A DNA stretch of 9,598 nt from NCBI GenBank assembly GCA_903839355.1, contig CAIMBV010000252.1, positions 1-9,598 of the forward strand. Direction: 5' to 3'. Below are positions 1 through 7,362 of the stretch, one piece after another. This DNA is from an uncultured Actinomycetes bacterium (GTDB lineage: Bacteria; Actinomycetota; Actinomycetes; Nanopelagicales; Nanopelagicaceae). Within the stretch, counting starts at the first letter, position 1; each line of letters starts with the position of its first letter. Under the pieces are notes generated by a model. The model searched no databases. It saw only the letters and a program-made list of their open reading frames with translations, and was not told the DNA's origin. The translations under genes were made by a program, and so were the position numbers.

Positions 1-28
1 CAAAGAGGTCTAGAAAGCCAAAGTGAAG

Positions 29-74
29 TGTCAAGGATGTCTCGCCACATCTGTCAACGATGTCCCGACACATC
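29..74. repeat. Two tandem 23-bp units, possible IS end remnant
   Basis: Units 29-51 and 52-74 are contiguous and match at 20 of 23 positions. Each begins TGTCAA and contains a GATGT-N6-ACATC inverted repeat. The second unit ends 3 bp before the CCA end of the tRNA-Val. Read on the minus strand, each unit ends in TTGACA. From memory, repeated TTGACA/GATGT-ACATC units of this kind occur near the ends of actinobacterial IS481-family elements, but no transposase is visible in the window. It could be an IS end whose body lies to the left of position 1, a relic, or an operator pair. The duplication is certain; the mobile-element reading is an inference. Confidence 0.55.
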
Positions 75-77
75 ACA

Positions 78-152
<75 letters not shown>

Positions 153-160
153 GGTATTGA

Positions 161-191
161 GTGCCCCACTGTACCTGAGGAAGTGGGGCAC
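161..191. repeat. Perfect 10-bp inverted repeat over the tRNA promoter
   Basis: GTGCCCCACT (161-170) pairs perfectly with AGTGGGGCAC (182-191) around an 11-nt loop. No T-run follows on either strand, so it is not a classical intrinsic terminator. It covers the -10 box, the spacer and the edge of the -35 box of the tRNA-Val promoter. It could be an operator, a U-tract-less terminator for the upstream peroxiredoxin transcript, or a processing hairpin. Confidence 0.6.
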
Positions 192-196
192 GCCAA
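168..196 (-). promoter_or_regulatory. Promoter of tRNA-Val
   Basis: On the minus strand, TTGGCG (196-191) is a good -35 box and TACAGT (173-168) a good actinobacterial TANNNT -10 box, separated by 17 bp. The predicted start is near 161, giving a leader of about 9 nt before the mature tRNA 5' end at 152. A separate promoter fits the tRNA being expressed independently of the peroxiredoxin gene upstream. Confidence 0.6.
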
Positions 197-235
197 AAAT
201 CCGCTTAAATTGTTGGATTTGCTCCAGGATTTAAG
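195..235 (-). terminator. Weak candidate terminator of the peroxiredoxin operon
   Basis: On the minus strand, 11 bp after the stop codon, CTTAAAT (235-229) pairs with ATTTAAG (210-204) around an 18-nt loop. It is followed four bases later by a run ATTTTT (200-195). The 7-bp stem is AT-rich, so the structure is weak, but its position and the T-run suit transcript ending before the tRNA promoter. Confidence 0.35.
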
Positions 236-245
236 TAGGAATTAA

Positions 246-704
246 TTACAGGGAAGCGAGCGCAGCCTTGTAGTCGCCGATATTGCGAGCGTCGCCCAAG
301 CCGTTAACTACCTGCCAACGCAGAACTCCTTCTTTATCAATGATGAAGGTTCCGCGGAAGGCACAGCCACGCTCCTCGTTAAATACGCCGTATGCCTTAG
401 CGGCAGCGCCATGTGGCCAGAAATCTGAGAGCACAGGGAAGTTATAACCCTCTTGAGTAGCGAATACTTTTTGAGTAAACATTGAATCGCAGGAAACCGC
501 TAATAGCTCTGCGTTCTCATTCTGGAATGAGGATAGGTCATCACGCAGCGCGCACAACTCACCGGTACAAGTGCCCGTGAAGGCGAATGGAATAAATACA
601 ACGACGACATTCTTCTTGCCCTTAAATGATGACAAGGTAACTGCTTCACCGAATTGATTGGTGAGGGTGAAATCTGGAACTGGTTGGCCGATGGTTAAAG
701 ACAT
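246..704 (-). CDS. ahpE: AhpE-type peroxiredoxin
   Basis: A 152-residue thiol peroxidase of the AhpE class, which reduces hydrogen peroxide, organic hydroperoxides and peroxynitrite in the cytoplasm. The thioredoxin-like fold shows the peroxidatic loop PFAFTGTCTGELC at residues 39-51, with peroxidatic Cys46, and the downstream family segment LSDFWPHGAAAKAYGVFNEE. The length matches mycobacterial AhpE (about 153 aa). The start is ATG at 704, because AAGGAAAG (720-713) stands 8 nt upstream; a longer reading to 764 would run into the DUF3052 coding region. Cys51 gives a C-x4-C spacing like the resolving cysteine of BCP/PrxQ enzymes, so this may be a two-cysteine variant. It lies 14 bp after the DUF3052 gene and is almost certainly co-transcribed with it; the order aceE, DUF3052, ahpE is also known in mycobacteria. 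Confidence 0.93.
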   Translation of the reverse strand: MSLTIGQPVPDFTLTNQFGEAVTLSSFKGKKNVVVVFIPFAFTGTCTGELCALRDDLSSFQNENAELLAVSCDSMFTQKVFATQEGYNFPVLSDFWPHGAAAKAYGVFNEERGCAFRGTFIIDKEGVLRWQVVNGLGDARNIGDYKAALASL

Positions 705-712
705 GTGTTCTA

Positions 713-720
713 CTTTCCTT
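713..720 (-). promoter_or_regulatory. Ribosome binding site of ahpE
   Basis: AAGGAAAG on the minus strand, 8 nt before the ATG at 704. It decides the start of the peroxiredoxin and overlaps the TAA stop of the DUF3052 gene (721-719), which suggests translational coupling. Confidence 0.7.
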
Positions 721-1138
721 AGCGTTTGGCACTCTTTCGAGCGACTAATTTTGTCGCAGTCCAATTTGGTGCAACTAAAAATGAGACAGTCTGTGTCAGG
801 CCTGCTGTTGGAGCGGCATCTTGGATATCGCTCGGTTCAACATGTCCTGCAATGCCAACTTTAGGGGTAAGTAGCCATATCGGCCCGTTTTCGCTGAGAT
901 AGGTAAGCCCATCAACGAGATCATCAACGAGATCTCCATCACCGTCACGCCACCACAGGATCACCGCGTCAACGACCTCATCGAGGTGGCCCGTTAGAAG
1001 GGTTGATTCGATCTTTGCCTCAATGGCGAGTCGCAATTGATCATCGCAGTCCCTGTCATAGCCGACCTCAAGTATGAGTTCACCCGGCGTCAGCCCGAGT
1101 CGATCAACGCTTGTAGATAACCCCTGTGGGGAGTTCAC
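719..1138 (-). CDS. DUF3052 family protein
   Basis: A 139-residue soluble protein of the DUF3052 family, which is largely actinobacterial and has no established biochemical role. Family hallmarks are visible: LTPGELILEVGYDRDCDDQL (16-35), the acidic LWWRDGDGDLVDDLVD (61-76), IWLLTPK (87-93) and GHVEPSDIQDAAPTAGLTQT (98-117), with a basic tail ending RKSAKR. I chose GTG at 1138 because GGAGG (1148-1144) lies 5 nt before it. A start at GTG 1150 would place that Shine-Dalgarno inside the gene and has none of its own. It is the first gene of a pair with the peroxiredoxin and diverges from aceE. The conserved neighbourhood suggests a link to peroxide defence or pyruvate metabolism, but that is inference only. 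Confidence 0.9.
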   Translation of the reverse strand: MNSPQGLSTSVDRLGLTPGELILEVGYDRDCDDQLRLAIEAKIESTLLTGHLDEVVDAVILWWRDGDGDLVDDLVDGLTYLSENGPIWLLTPKVGIAGHVEPSDIQDAAPTAGLTQTVSFLVAPNWTATKLVARKSAKR

Positions 1139-1143
1139 CAGAA

Positions 1144-1148
1144 CCTCC
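1144..1148 (-). promoter_or_regulatory. Ribosome binding site of the DUF3052 gene
   Basis: GGAGG on the minus strand, 5 nt upstream of GTG 1138. It favours this start over the in-frame GTG at 1150. It is one of only two clear Shine-Dalgarno sites in the window. Confidence 0.6.
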
Positions 1149-1158
1149 ACCTCTCTAT

Positions 1159-1181
1159 GGGCTTGCCCAGCCCCTCGGGCT
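1159..1181. other. Alternative GC-rich hairpins upstream of DUF3052
   Basis: The central AGCCC (1169-1173) can pair with GGGCT on its left (1159-1163, 5-nt loop) or with GGGCT on its right (1177-1181, 3-nt loop), so the two hairpins exclude each other. The segment lies in the roughly 120-bp spacer between the divergent DUF3052 and aceE genes and would be in the DUF3052 leader if that promoter is near aceE. The stems are only 5 bp, so this may be chance in GC-rich DNA. Confidence 0.3.
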
Positions 1182-1248
1182 CACCCAGCGGGGCGAGTAG
1201 GAGTAGTCCACTCAACTTCTCGCGTGAGCGCAAGCCTTTTGATGTGAA

Positions 1249-1254
1249 TAAACT
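1249..1254 (+). promoter_or_regulatory. aceE -10 box, leaderless start
   Basis: TAAACT ends exactly 6 nt before the ATG at 1261, so transcription should begin at or next to the A of the start codon. There is no Shine-Dalgarno in this interval (GCTCCC). The -35 region is poor (TGAGCG at 1225-1230, 18-bp spacing). Hydrolase gene 9203-8493 uses the same hexamer at the same distance. Confidence 0.6.
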
Positions 1255-1260
1255 GCTCCC

Positions 1261-3999
1261 ATGAGCGAAGCGAGCGGTTTCAACCAATTCATCGATACCC
1301 CGAATAATCTGATCGACCAGTTGGTTGATTTGGACCCTCAGGAGACCGCGGAGTGGAAAGCCTCACTCGACTCCCTGCTTCAAGCCGCAGGTCCTACCCG
1401 TGCCCGTTACATCATGCTCTCGCTTTTACAGCACGCCCAGGAAAACAAACTGGGGGTCGGTGCACTTCGCACCACCGACTACATCAACACCATTCCTTCA
1501 ACTCGCGAAGCAGATTTTCCTGGCGATGAAGCGATTGAGCGCCGCATTCGCGCCATCATTCGTTGGAACGCTGCAATAATGGTTCATCGCGCACAACGTC
1601 CAGGAATTGGAGTTGGCGGACATATCTCGACTTTCGCCTCCTCTGCATCTTTATATGAAGTCGGTTTCAACCATTTCTTCCGCGGACAAGATCACCCTGG
1701 TGGCGGAGATCAAATTTTCTTCCAAGGCCATGCCAGCCCTGGCATGTACGCCCGCGCCTTCGTTGAAGGTCGCTTAACCGAACATCAGATGGATGGCTTC
1801 CGCCAAGAGCTTTCGCATTCAGGTGGCGGACTTTCGTCCTATCCACATCCACGTTTGATGCCAGAGTTCTGGCAATTCCCAACGGTTTCAATGGGACTTG
1901 GTCCGATCAATGCGATTTATCAAGCTCGCTATAACCGCTACCTCCACGGCCGTGGCATCAAGGACACCTCAGACCAAAATGTCTGGGCATTCCTCGGTGA
2001 TGGAGAGTGCGACGAGCCAGAGACTCTCGGAGCAATTAGCCTTGCTGCTCGCGAAGGACTCGACAACCTTAACTTTGTTATCAACTGCAACCTGCAACGC
2101 TTGGATGGACCGGTCCGCGGTAACGGCAAGATCATTCAAGAACTTGAGTCGATCTTCCGTGGCGCAGGGTGGAATGTCATCAAGGTTGTATGGGGCCGCG
2201 AGTGGGATGAACTCCTTGCTAATGACCGCGAAGGTGCTCTCGTTGATCTCATGAACCGCACAACAGATGGTGACTATCAGACATTCAAGGCCGAGAGCGG
2301 CGCTTATGTGCGCGAACACTTCTTTGGCCGAGATCCTCGTACTGCAGCCTTGGTTGCTAACTGGTCTGATGAAAAGATTTGGGGCCTAAAGCGCGGTGGA
2401 CATGATTACCGCAAACTATTTTCAGCCTACAAAGCCGCAACTGAGAAGAATGGCAAACCAACCGTTATCTTGGCTAAGACGATTAAGGGTTGGACACTTG
2501 GTTCGCACTTCGAGGCACGTAACTCCACGCACCAGATGAAGAAAATGACTCACGAAGATCTCATCCAATTCCGTGACACCTTGCATATTCCTCTTCCAGA
2601 TTCTGCAATCGATGCAAAACTACCTGCTTATTACCATCCAGGAGTTGACTCTGAAGAGTACAAATACATGATGGAGCGCCGTCGTGAACTTGGCGGATCT
2701 GTTCCAACTCGCCGCAAGATCTCACGTCCACTTCCACAACCTGCAGATTCAACCTATGAATCAGTAAAGCGTGGATCTGGTCAGCAAGAAGTCGCAACCA
2801 CCATGGCTTTTGTTCGCCTTCTTAAGGACTTGGTTAAAGATCCAGAGATCGGCAAGCGCTTTGTTCCGATCATCCCTGATGAGGCTCGCACATTCGGAAT
2901 GGATAGCCTCTTCCCAACTCTCAAGATTTACTCCCCTCTCGGACAGACATATGCATCTGTTGACCGTGAATTGATGTTGTCCTACAAGGAATCAACCTCG
3001 GGTGTGATTTTGCATGAAGGAATTAATGAGGCCGGTTCAACTGCTTCATTTACCGCTGTCGGCTCCTCATACTCAACTCACGATGAGCCAATGATTCCGA
3101 TCTACATCTTCTACTCAATGTTTGGTTTCCAACGCACCGGAGATGCATTCTGGGCCGCTGCCGATCAGATGTGCCGTGGGTTTGTTGTAGGAGCTACTGC
3201 GGGTCGCACCACTCTTAATGGTGAAGGCTTGCAACACGAAGATGGACACTCGCCCCTTCTCGCCTCAACTAATCCTGCAGTGGTCGCTTACGACCCAGCA
3301 TTTGGTTACGAGGTTGGCCATATCGTTAAAGATGGACTCCGCCGCATGTATGGCGAGAACAGTGAGAATGTCTACTACTACCTCACCGTTTACAACGAGC
3401 CTTACGCCCAACCGGCAGAGCCCGAGAACCTAGATGTTGAGGGCCTGCTCAAAGGTATGTATCTCTATTCACCAGCCACCAAAAAGGGCAAGAACGAGGT
3501 AAATCTCTTAGCGTCTGGAGTCTCGCTCAACTGGGCCCTTAAGGCGCAGCAGCTCTTACAAGATGATTTCGGAATCAGTTCAGATGTCTGGTCGGTAACT
3601 TCTTGGAACGAGTTACGTCGCGATGGCCTTGAGACCGATCGTCATAACCTTCTCAACCCTCATGATCAGCGCACCGCTTATGTCACGCGCAAACTCAAGG
3701 CCTTTGATGGTCCTGTCATCGCGGTAAGTGATTTCATGCGTGCAGTTCAAGATCAGATCGCACCATGGGTTCCGCAAGATTTCTACTCTCTGGGAACCGA
3801 TGGATTTGGAATGTCTGATACCCGCGGAGCTCTGCGCCGTCACTTCAAAGTTGATGCTGAATCAATTGTTGTTGCCACTCTCGCACAACTCGCAAAGAAT
3901 GGCGAGATTAAGGCCAAGGTTGTTCAAGAGGCGATCGATAAGTATCAGATCGAAGATGTCACCGCTGCAGATGCTGGTAATACCGAAGGTTCTGGTTGA
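1261..3999 (+). CDS. aceE: Pyruvate dehydrogenase E1, homodimeric type
   Basis: A 912-residue thiamine-diphosphate enzyme that decarboxylates pyruvate and acetylates the lipoyl groups of E2, feeding acetyl-CoA into the TCA cycle. It is of the fused homodimeric type; E. coli AceE has 887 residues. The N-terminal part carries [15 protein letters not shown] and the active-site histidines in GGHISTF (His121) and FQGHASP (His157). The cofactor motif runs from GDGECDE (246-252) to [11 protein letters not shown] (275-285). His424 in the NSTHQMKK loop matches E. coli His407. The middle domain has [12 protein letters not shown] (about 585) and [22 protein letters not shown] sequence, here beginning [10 protein letters not shown]; a transketolase C-terminal domain follows. 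No aceF or lpd lies nearby, as is usual in actinobacteria. The start is ATG 1261, leaderless. An intrinsic terminator follows at 4012. Confidence 0.98.
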   Translation: MSEASGFNQFIDTPNNLIDQLVDLDPQETAEWKASLDSLLQAAGPTRARYIMLSLLQHAQENKLGVGALRTTDYINTIPSTREADFPGDEAIERRIRAIIRWNAAIMVHRAQRPGIGVGGHISTFASSASLYEVGFNHFFRGQDHPGGGDQIFFQGHASPGMYARAFVEGRLTEHQMDGFRQELSHSGGGLSSYPHPRLMPEFWQFPTVSMGLGPINAIYQARYNRYLHGRGIKDTSDQNVWAFLGDGECDEPETLGAISLAAREGLDNLNFVINCNLQRLDGPVRGNGKIIQELESIFRGAGWNVIKVVWGREWDELLANDREGALVDLMNRTTDGDYQTFKAESGAYVREHFFGRDPRTAALVANWSDEKIWGLKRGGHDYRKLFSAYKAATEKNGKPTVILAKTIKGWTLGSHFEARNSTHQMKKMTHEDLIQFRDTLHIPLPDSAIDAKLPAYYHPGVDSEEYKYMMERRRELGGSVPTRRKISRPLPQPADSTYESVKRGSGQQEVATTMAFVRLLKDLVKDPEIGKRFVPIIPDEARTFGMDSLFPTLKIYSPLGQTYASVDRELMLSYKESTSGVILHEGINEAGSTASFTAVGSSYSTHDEPMIPIYIFYSMFGFQRTGDAFWAAADQMCRGFVVGATAGRTTLNGEGLQHEDGHSPLLASTNPAVVAYDPAFGYEVGHIVKDGLRRMYGENSENVYYYLTVYNEPYAQPAEPENLDVEGLLKGMYLYSPATKKGKNEVNLLASGVSLNWALKAQQLLQDDFGISSDVWSVTSWNELRRDGLETDRHNLLNPHDQRTAYVTRKLKAFDGPVIAVSDFMRAVQDQIAPWVPQDFYSLGTDGFGMSDTRGALRRHFKVDAESIVVATLAQLAKNGEIKAKVVQEAIDKYQIEDVTAADAGNTEGSG

Positions 4000-4002
4000 T
4001 CT

Positions 4003-5217
4003 TTAATGAGTAACTTGGACCTTAACTTCCCGAGGTCCAAGTTTCTTAAAGAAGGAGAGCGAGATCATCAGCGCTCCAGGAATCATTAGCGCATAAGTAA
4101 TTGTCGTGCTTTGGGCAACCCACGAGATGATCAACTGAACCACGAACGAGAGCGCTGAAATCGCCAATCCAAGTTGAGCTACCACTACTCCGGCAGGCAG
4201 ATTGGATCGCGCGCTAGCTATCTGAGTGATAAATCCGGCAAAGAATGAACCACAGAGACCGCCGATAAAGAATCCGAGAATCTCTAGGGTGAAAGCAGCG
4301 GCAAAACTATGTGGAGCAGCAAATTTTGCTAGGAGCAGGAAGATCATAAAACTACTGCCGCCAATACGTGAAGAAATCCGAATCCAGTAGGCCTCCGGCT
4401 TAATTGCTAAGAGTCGGTGCGCGTTCAACCTGCCCGCGGTCATGCCGAGCATAAACATCAAATAAGGAACAATGCTGAGGGTTGTGCTTGCCTTTATCTC
4501 TTGGTGAGATGACAAAGTCACCCAGTTATTCGTGGAAAATTCGACCATCACCGCACATAGGTAGGCGATTGCTATATATCGATCGGTAGTCAACATAGCA
4601 AAAGCGCTCTTGATGCCTATTGGGGGCTCAGATTCATCGCGCTTCTCAGAACCGGAAATCAGGAAGGGTCTCATCTGCAATACCGACCAGAGCGTTCCCA
4701 CCCACATCGCCCCGACTAGTACATCGATATGCCATGCCAGAGAAACGTGCGAGGTCACGATGATTGCCAGAACGGTGGAGATGAGTGTGCCTAAACTCCA
4801 GGCCCCGTGCATCTTAGGAATTGAGCGTTCACCGCTTAACGCCTGACGTCGAAGCGCTTGATGGTGCAGTCCGATGTTGTACGCGTTGAGTCCAAAGGCA
4901 AATGCGATATTAACAACTAAATAAATCCACGGGGTATGAATGTGCGGCATAGAAATAATGGAGCCATACATAAGCGCGCTCATTGATATCAGAACAGGTC
5001 CTACCCCAATTCGATCTACGATCTGACCTGCGACCATCATTGAAAGAACTCCCCCGACCGCACCAAAACTAATCAAGGTGCCGTAAGTTCCGTTATCTAC
5101 ATGAAGGTTGGCCTTTAAATTTGGCGCGCGTGTTGCAAGTGCCAACGTGGTCATACCAAAATAGAAAAAAAGTAGGAATTGATTTCGTCGCTCCCTGGAG
5201 GTGACAATCAAAGTCAA
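4003..5217 (-). CDS. MFS transporter, YbjJ-like
   Basis: A 404-residue protein rich in hydrophobic helices, with the layout of a 12-helix major facilitator. The first helix follows a short basic start (SRERRNQ). Motif A is seen between helices 2 and 3 as AGQIVDRIG (63-71). A charged central loop (about 184-205, SEKRDESEPP) separates the halves. NAYNIGLHHQALRRQ and HGAWSLGT (137-144) resemble the YbjJ-type subgroup. The substrate cannot be told. It is the last gene of a three-gene operon: its TTG start (5217) overlaps the TGA of the preceding gene as TTGA, and no Shine-Dalgarno is seen, so translation probably relies on coupling. The next in-frame ATG, at residue 22, would cut the first helix. 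It ends convergently, 3 bp from aceE. Confidence 0.85.
   Translation of the reverse strand: MTLIVTSRERRNQFLLFFYFGMTTLALATRAPNLKANLHVDNGTYGTLISFGAVGGVLSMMVAGQIVDRIGVGPVLISMSALMYGSIISMPHIHTPWIYLVVNIAFAFGLNAYNIGLHHQALRRQALSGERSIPKMHGAWSLGTLISTVLAIIVTSHVSLAWHIDVLVGAMWVGTLWSVLQMRPFLISGSEKRDESEPPIGIKSAFAMLTTDRYIAIAYLCAVMVEFSTNNWVTLSSHQEIKASTTLSIVPYLMFMLGMTAGRLNAHRLLAIKPEAYWIRISSRIGGSSFMIFLLLAKFAAPHSFAAAFTLEILGFFIGGLCGSFFAGFITQIASARSNLPAGVVVAQLGLAISALSFVVQLIISWVAQSTTITYALMIPGALMISLSFFKKLGPREVKVQVTH
4012..4046 (+). terminator. Intrinsic terminator of aceE inside the MFS gene
   Basis: AACTTGGACCT (4012-4022) pairs perfectly over 11 bp with AGGTCCAAGTT (4033-4043) around a 10-nt loop, and TCTT follows to give GTTTCTT. 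It begins 12 bp after the aceE stop. The whole hairpin lies within the last codons of the convergent MFS gene, where it encodes the segment KKLGPREVKV in antisense. On the minus strand no T-run follows the stem, so it serves aceE best, with possible weak bidirectional action. Confidence 0.7.
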
Positions 5218-6107
5218 AAGAGTGCGCTCGCTAACTGTTGTCTAGCCTTAATGAGAATTGGGTCTGCTGGATCAACCAGCGAGAACAACCCTACAAGATG
5301 CTCGCGAATTCCTATACGATCCTCACCGCTAGAAATTTTGATTGCCGAAATTAATCGAGTGAACGCTTCTTCAAACTTTCCCTCTGCAACTTCGCAATCA
5401 GCTGCCTGCCGCGCTAGCACCAGGTTTGTAGGTTCTTCGTTGGCTGAAGCAATCACCGCGGAAATATCAAATCCTGAGATTCGAAGTAGAAGTTCAACCT
5501 GTGCTAATCCAAGTTGAGCGAGCGAATTGGCTGGCGCCCTATTGAGCCAGTCGCGGTATGCCGCGCGGGCGGCGACATAGTCACCTTGATCCAGCGCTTC
5601 AAGTGCGCGAACTTCCTCGGGTTCAAGTTGTTCTTCAACTACCGGTGCACCGTCGGGAGTAACCGTTCCAACTCCGCGTTCGGCTGCTAGCGAGAGGACC
5701 TTATCGATTACCAAACGAAGTTGAGGGGCGGTGGGCACCGTTTCAAAGAGTGGGACAACCTGCTCCTGAATAATCGCGAGCGCAAGAGGAAGGGTCTGGA
5801 CTTGCAACGCCTGAGCAACCTCTGGCTCAACATCCACATTTACATTTCCGAGCAACCATCCAGCGCCTTCAGGCTTCGCAGAATCCTGCGCATGAAGTTG
5901 TCCCAGCGCGCTCATAACCGCTTGAGATTGCGGTGACCTTGGTGACCAACAGATCAGAATCACAACCTGCGCATGTGAAGCCGGCAGAACATCCTGCATC
6001 AGGTTAGCTTGAGTGATCCCTACACCCGACGCTTCGGTAGCGACAGGAGGATTTCGTAGCGCGCTTAAATCTATTGCAGAACCGAAATTCTTAGGAAGAG
6101 AACTCAT
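5214..6107 (-). CDS. Thioredoxin-fold/TPR protein (CnoX/YbbN-like), redox-dead
   Basis: A 297-residue soluble protein. Residues 25-140 form a thioredoxin fold with WSPRSPQS (54-61) where thioredoxin has WCGPC: both active cysteines are serines (Ser58, Ser61). The cis-proline is present in QTLPL (Pro107). Residues 165-297 are helical repeats of TPR type, seen in ALDQGDYVAARAAYRDWL and in KFEEAFTRLISAIKI. This layout is that of YbbN/CnoX, a holdase co-chaperone; E. coli YbbN keeps one cysteine, so a fully cysteine-free motif points to binding and not redox chemistry. The ATG at 6107 overlaps the upstream DUF4032 gene by 17 bp, and the gene ends in a 4-bp overlap with the MFS gene, so all three are one operon. 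TTG 6110 is an alternative start. Confidence 0.85.
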   Translation of the reverse strand: MSSLPKNFGSAIDLSALRNPPVATEASGVGITQANLMQDVLPASHAQVVILICWSPRSPQSQAVMSALGQLHAQDSAKPEGAGWLLGNVNVDVEPEVAQALQVQTLPLALAIIQEQVVPLFETVPTAPQLRLVIDKVLSLAAERGVGTVTPDGAPVVEEQLEPEEVRALEALDQGDYVAARAAYRDWLNRAPANSLAQLGLAQVELLLRISGFDISAVIASANEEPTNLVLARQAADCEVAEGKFEEAFTRLISAIKISSGEDRIGIREHLVGLFSLVDPADPILIKARQQLASALF

Positions 6108-7335
6108 CAACCACTACCGCTTCCTCTTGTTTAGGTACATTTCTAAAGGGCAATATGGAACGAATATAATCCTCTGTGGCATAGGTAATCCCCAGATCTT
6201 TTCCAGCTTTCTCGCCGAGATACCAGCGGTGCTCCAAAATTTCGTGGAACATCTGTGCGGGCTCTACCCTGCCTCTGAGCTCTTCCGGAACCATATCGAT
6301 TACGCGGTGATAGGTCTCAGATAGCCAGCGGCGAGCGCTATCTTCGATCGGAGGCAGTGGTTTCTTTTCGCGGCCGCGGAAACGATCGAATGAGGCAAGC
6401 AGACGCTTTGCCTGTAACTCCTCTGCATGAATTCCCATCAATTCGAAGAGACGATTTTGGTGGTAGCCAGCCGCCACAAGTTTTGGAGTGAATTTGAGTG
6501 CACCCTTATCTCCGTCCAGGGTGACTTCAACTTCCTCCACAGCAAAACCTAGATCTTGTACGGCGCGCATTGCCTTCTCGACGGCGTGACGATCACTTGG
6601 ATCTAGAACCTGAGGCTCTTTCAACATCGTCCAAAGTCGGCGATAGCGAGAGATGACTCGATCAGCGGCGCGAATCGGATCCATTCCAGGATGAAGAAGT
6701 CCGGCGCTCGCCAAGTCCTCGAGTTCTGCCGCCACGTTGAATTGGGCGATATCAAGATCATGTTCGCGTTGCCCATTACTTAGCCCCGGTTGGAACTCAC
6801 CAGTCTCGGCATCAACTAGGTAGGCCGCATACTCGTCGGCATCCTGTCTAAAGAGGGTGTTGGAGAGGGAGCAATCGCCCCACCAAAATCCAAGAAGATG
6901 GAGTCGGACTAGTAGCAGCGCCAAGGCATTAGCCATGTTATTAATTTCGTGCGGGGTTACCTCGGTGCTCATGATGACGCGATAAGGCAATGAAAATGGC
7001 AGGTAGCGGGTCACCAGCGCCACAGGTAGCGGGTTGGCCATGTTATCGAGTCGATTTTCCACAATCGCCACCGGCTCAACGCACGGGGCGTTGCGAGTAT
7101 TGAGTTCGCGCAAGATGGCGTACTCGCGGGAGGCGAACTCTTCGACCGTCTCCTTAACAGCAAAGACATCGCGATCGCCTGGTCCGGTTCGAATAAGGCG
7201 CACTATGTGGCGCGAGATACCGCGCATGCTGGTTAGACCAGGATCCTCGGGCCAGTCTTCAAGAGCCTTGCGCCAGGGCAGGGAGGAGAGGGCAAGCATG
7301 TCCTCACTCAGTCCCGTTATTCGAAGCTCGCTCAC
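6091..7335 (-). CDS. DUF4032 kinase-like protein
   Basis: A 414-residue cytoplasmic protein of the actinobacterial DUF4032 group. The N-terminal two-thirds shows a protein-kinase-like fold related to lipopolysaccharide/InaA kinases: FAVKE (Lys61), SREY (Glu71 of helix C), a catalytic loop WGDCSLSNTLF (Asp154, Asn159) and metal-binding LVDAETGE (Asp175). The C-terminal part (from about residue 275) is the DUF4032 domain, with LRGRVEPAQMFHEILEHRWY. All the residues needed for phosphotransfer appear present, but the substrate is unknown. I chose GTG 7335, which follows a weak AGATAGGG and keeps the conserved ELRITGL start; TTG 7359 would overlap the promoter, and ATG 7299 would drop that motif. 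It is the first gene of the operon with the CnoX-like and MFS genes. Confidence 0.85.
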   Translation of the reverse strand: MSELRITGLSEDMLALSSLPWRKALEDWPEDPGLTSMRGISRHIVRLIRTGPGDRDVFAVKETVEEFASREYAILRELNTRNAPCVEPVAIVENRLDNMANPLPVALVTRYLPFSLPYRVIMSTEVTPHEINNMANALALLLVRLHLLGFWWGDCSLSNTLFRQDADEYAAYLVDAETGEFQPGLSNGQREHDLDIAQFNVAAELEDLASAGLLHPGMDPIRAADRVISRYRRLWTMLKEPQVLDPSDRHAVEKAMRAVQDLGFAVEEVEVTLDGDKGALKFTPKLVAAGYHQNRLFELMGIHAEELQAKRLLASFDRFRGREKKPLPPIEDSARRWLSETYHRVIDMVPEELRGRVEPAQMFHEILEHRWYLGEKAGKDLGITYATEDYIRSILPFRNVPKQEEAVVVDEFSS

Positions 7336-7350
7336 TGCCCTATCTTCTCG

Positions 7351-7356
7351 TATTAT
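7351..7356 (+). promoter_or_regulatory. -10 box of the AI-2E family gene, leaderless start
   Basis: TATTAT ends exactly 6 nt before the ATG at 7363, so the transcript should begin at the start codon. The interval CAAACT has no Shine-Dalgarno. The -35 region has no good match. Confidence 0.65.
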
Positions 7357-7357
7357 C
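7352..7357 (-). promoter_or_regulatory. -10 box of the DUF4032 operon
   Basis: GATAAT on the minus strand (7357-7352) is a close match to the -10 consensus, with a start expected near 7345 and a leader of about 10 nt before GTG 7335. It is the near reverse complement of the TATTAT box that serves the divergent AI-2E gene, so both promoters occupy the same bases. Confidence 0.5.
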
Positions 7358-7362
7358 AAACT

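Noticed and set aside
29..74. CRISPR-like repeats
   Set aside because: The two units are directly contiguous with no spacer and only two copies, next to a tRNA and without cas genes.
161..191. Intrinsic terminator
   Set aside because: The stem is strong but neither strand has a T-run after it, and it coincides with a good tRNA promoter.
1139..1150. Upstream GTG 1150 as start of the DUF3052 gene
   Set aside because: It would swallow the GGAGG that sits 5 nt before GTG 1138 and has no ribosome site of its own.
1969..2319. 116-codon minus-strand frame within aceE, and similar long frames elsewhere
   Set aside because: These are antisense or out-of-frame shadows of well-supported family genes, with no recognisable domains or start signals.
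5179..5517. 112-codon plus-strand frame opposite the CnoX-like gene
   Set aside because: Serine/arginine-rich, low-information translation that is antisense to a clear thioredoxin/TPR gene.
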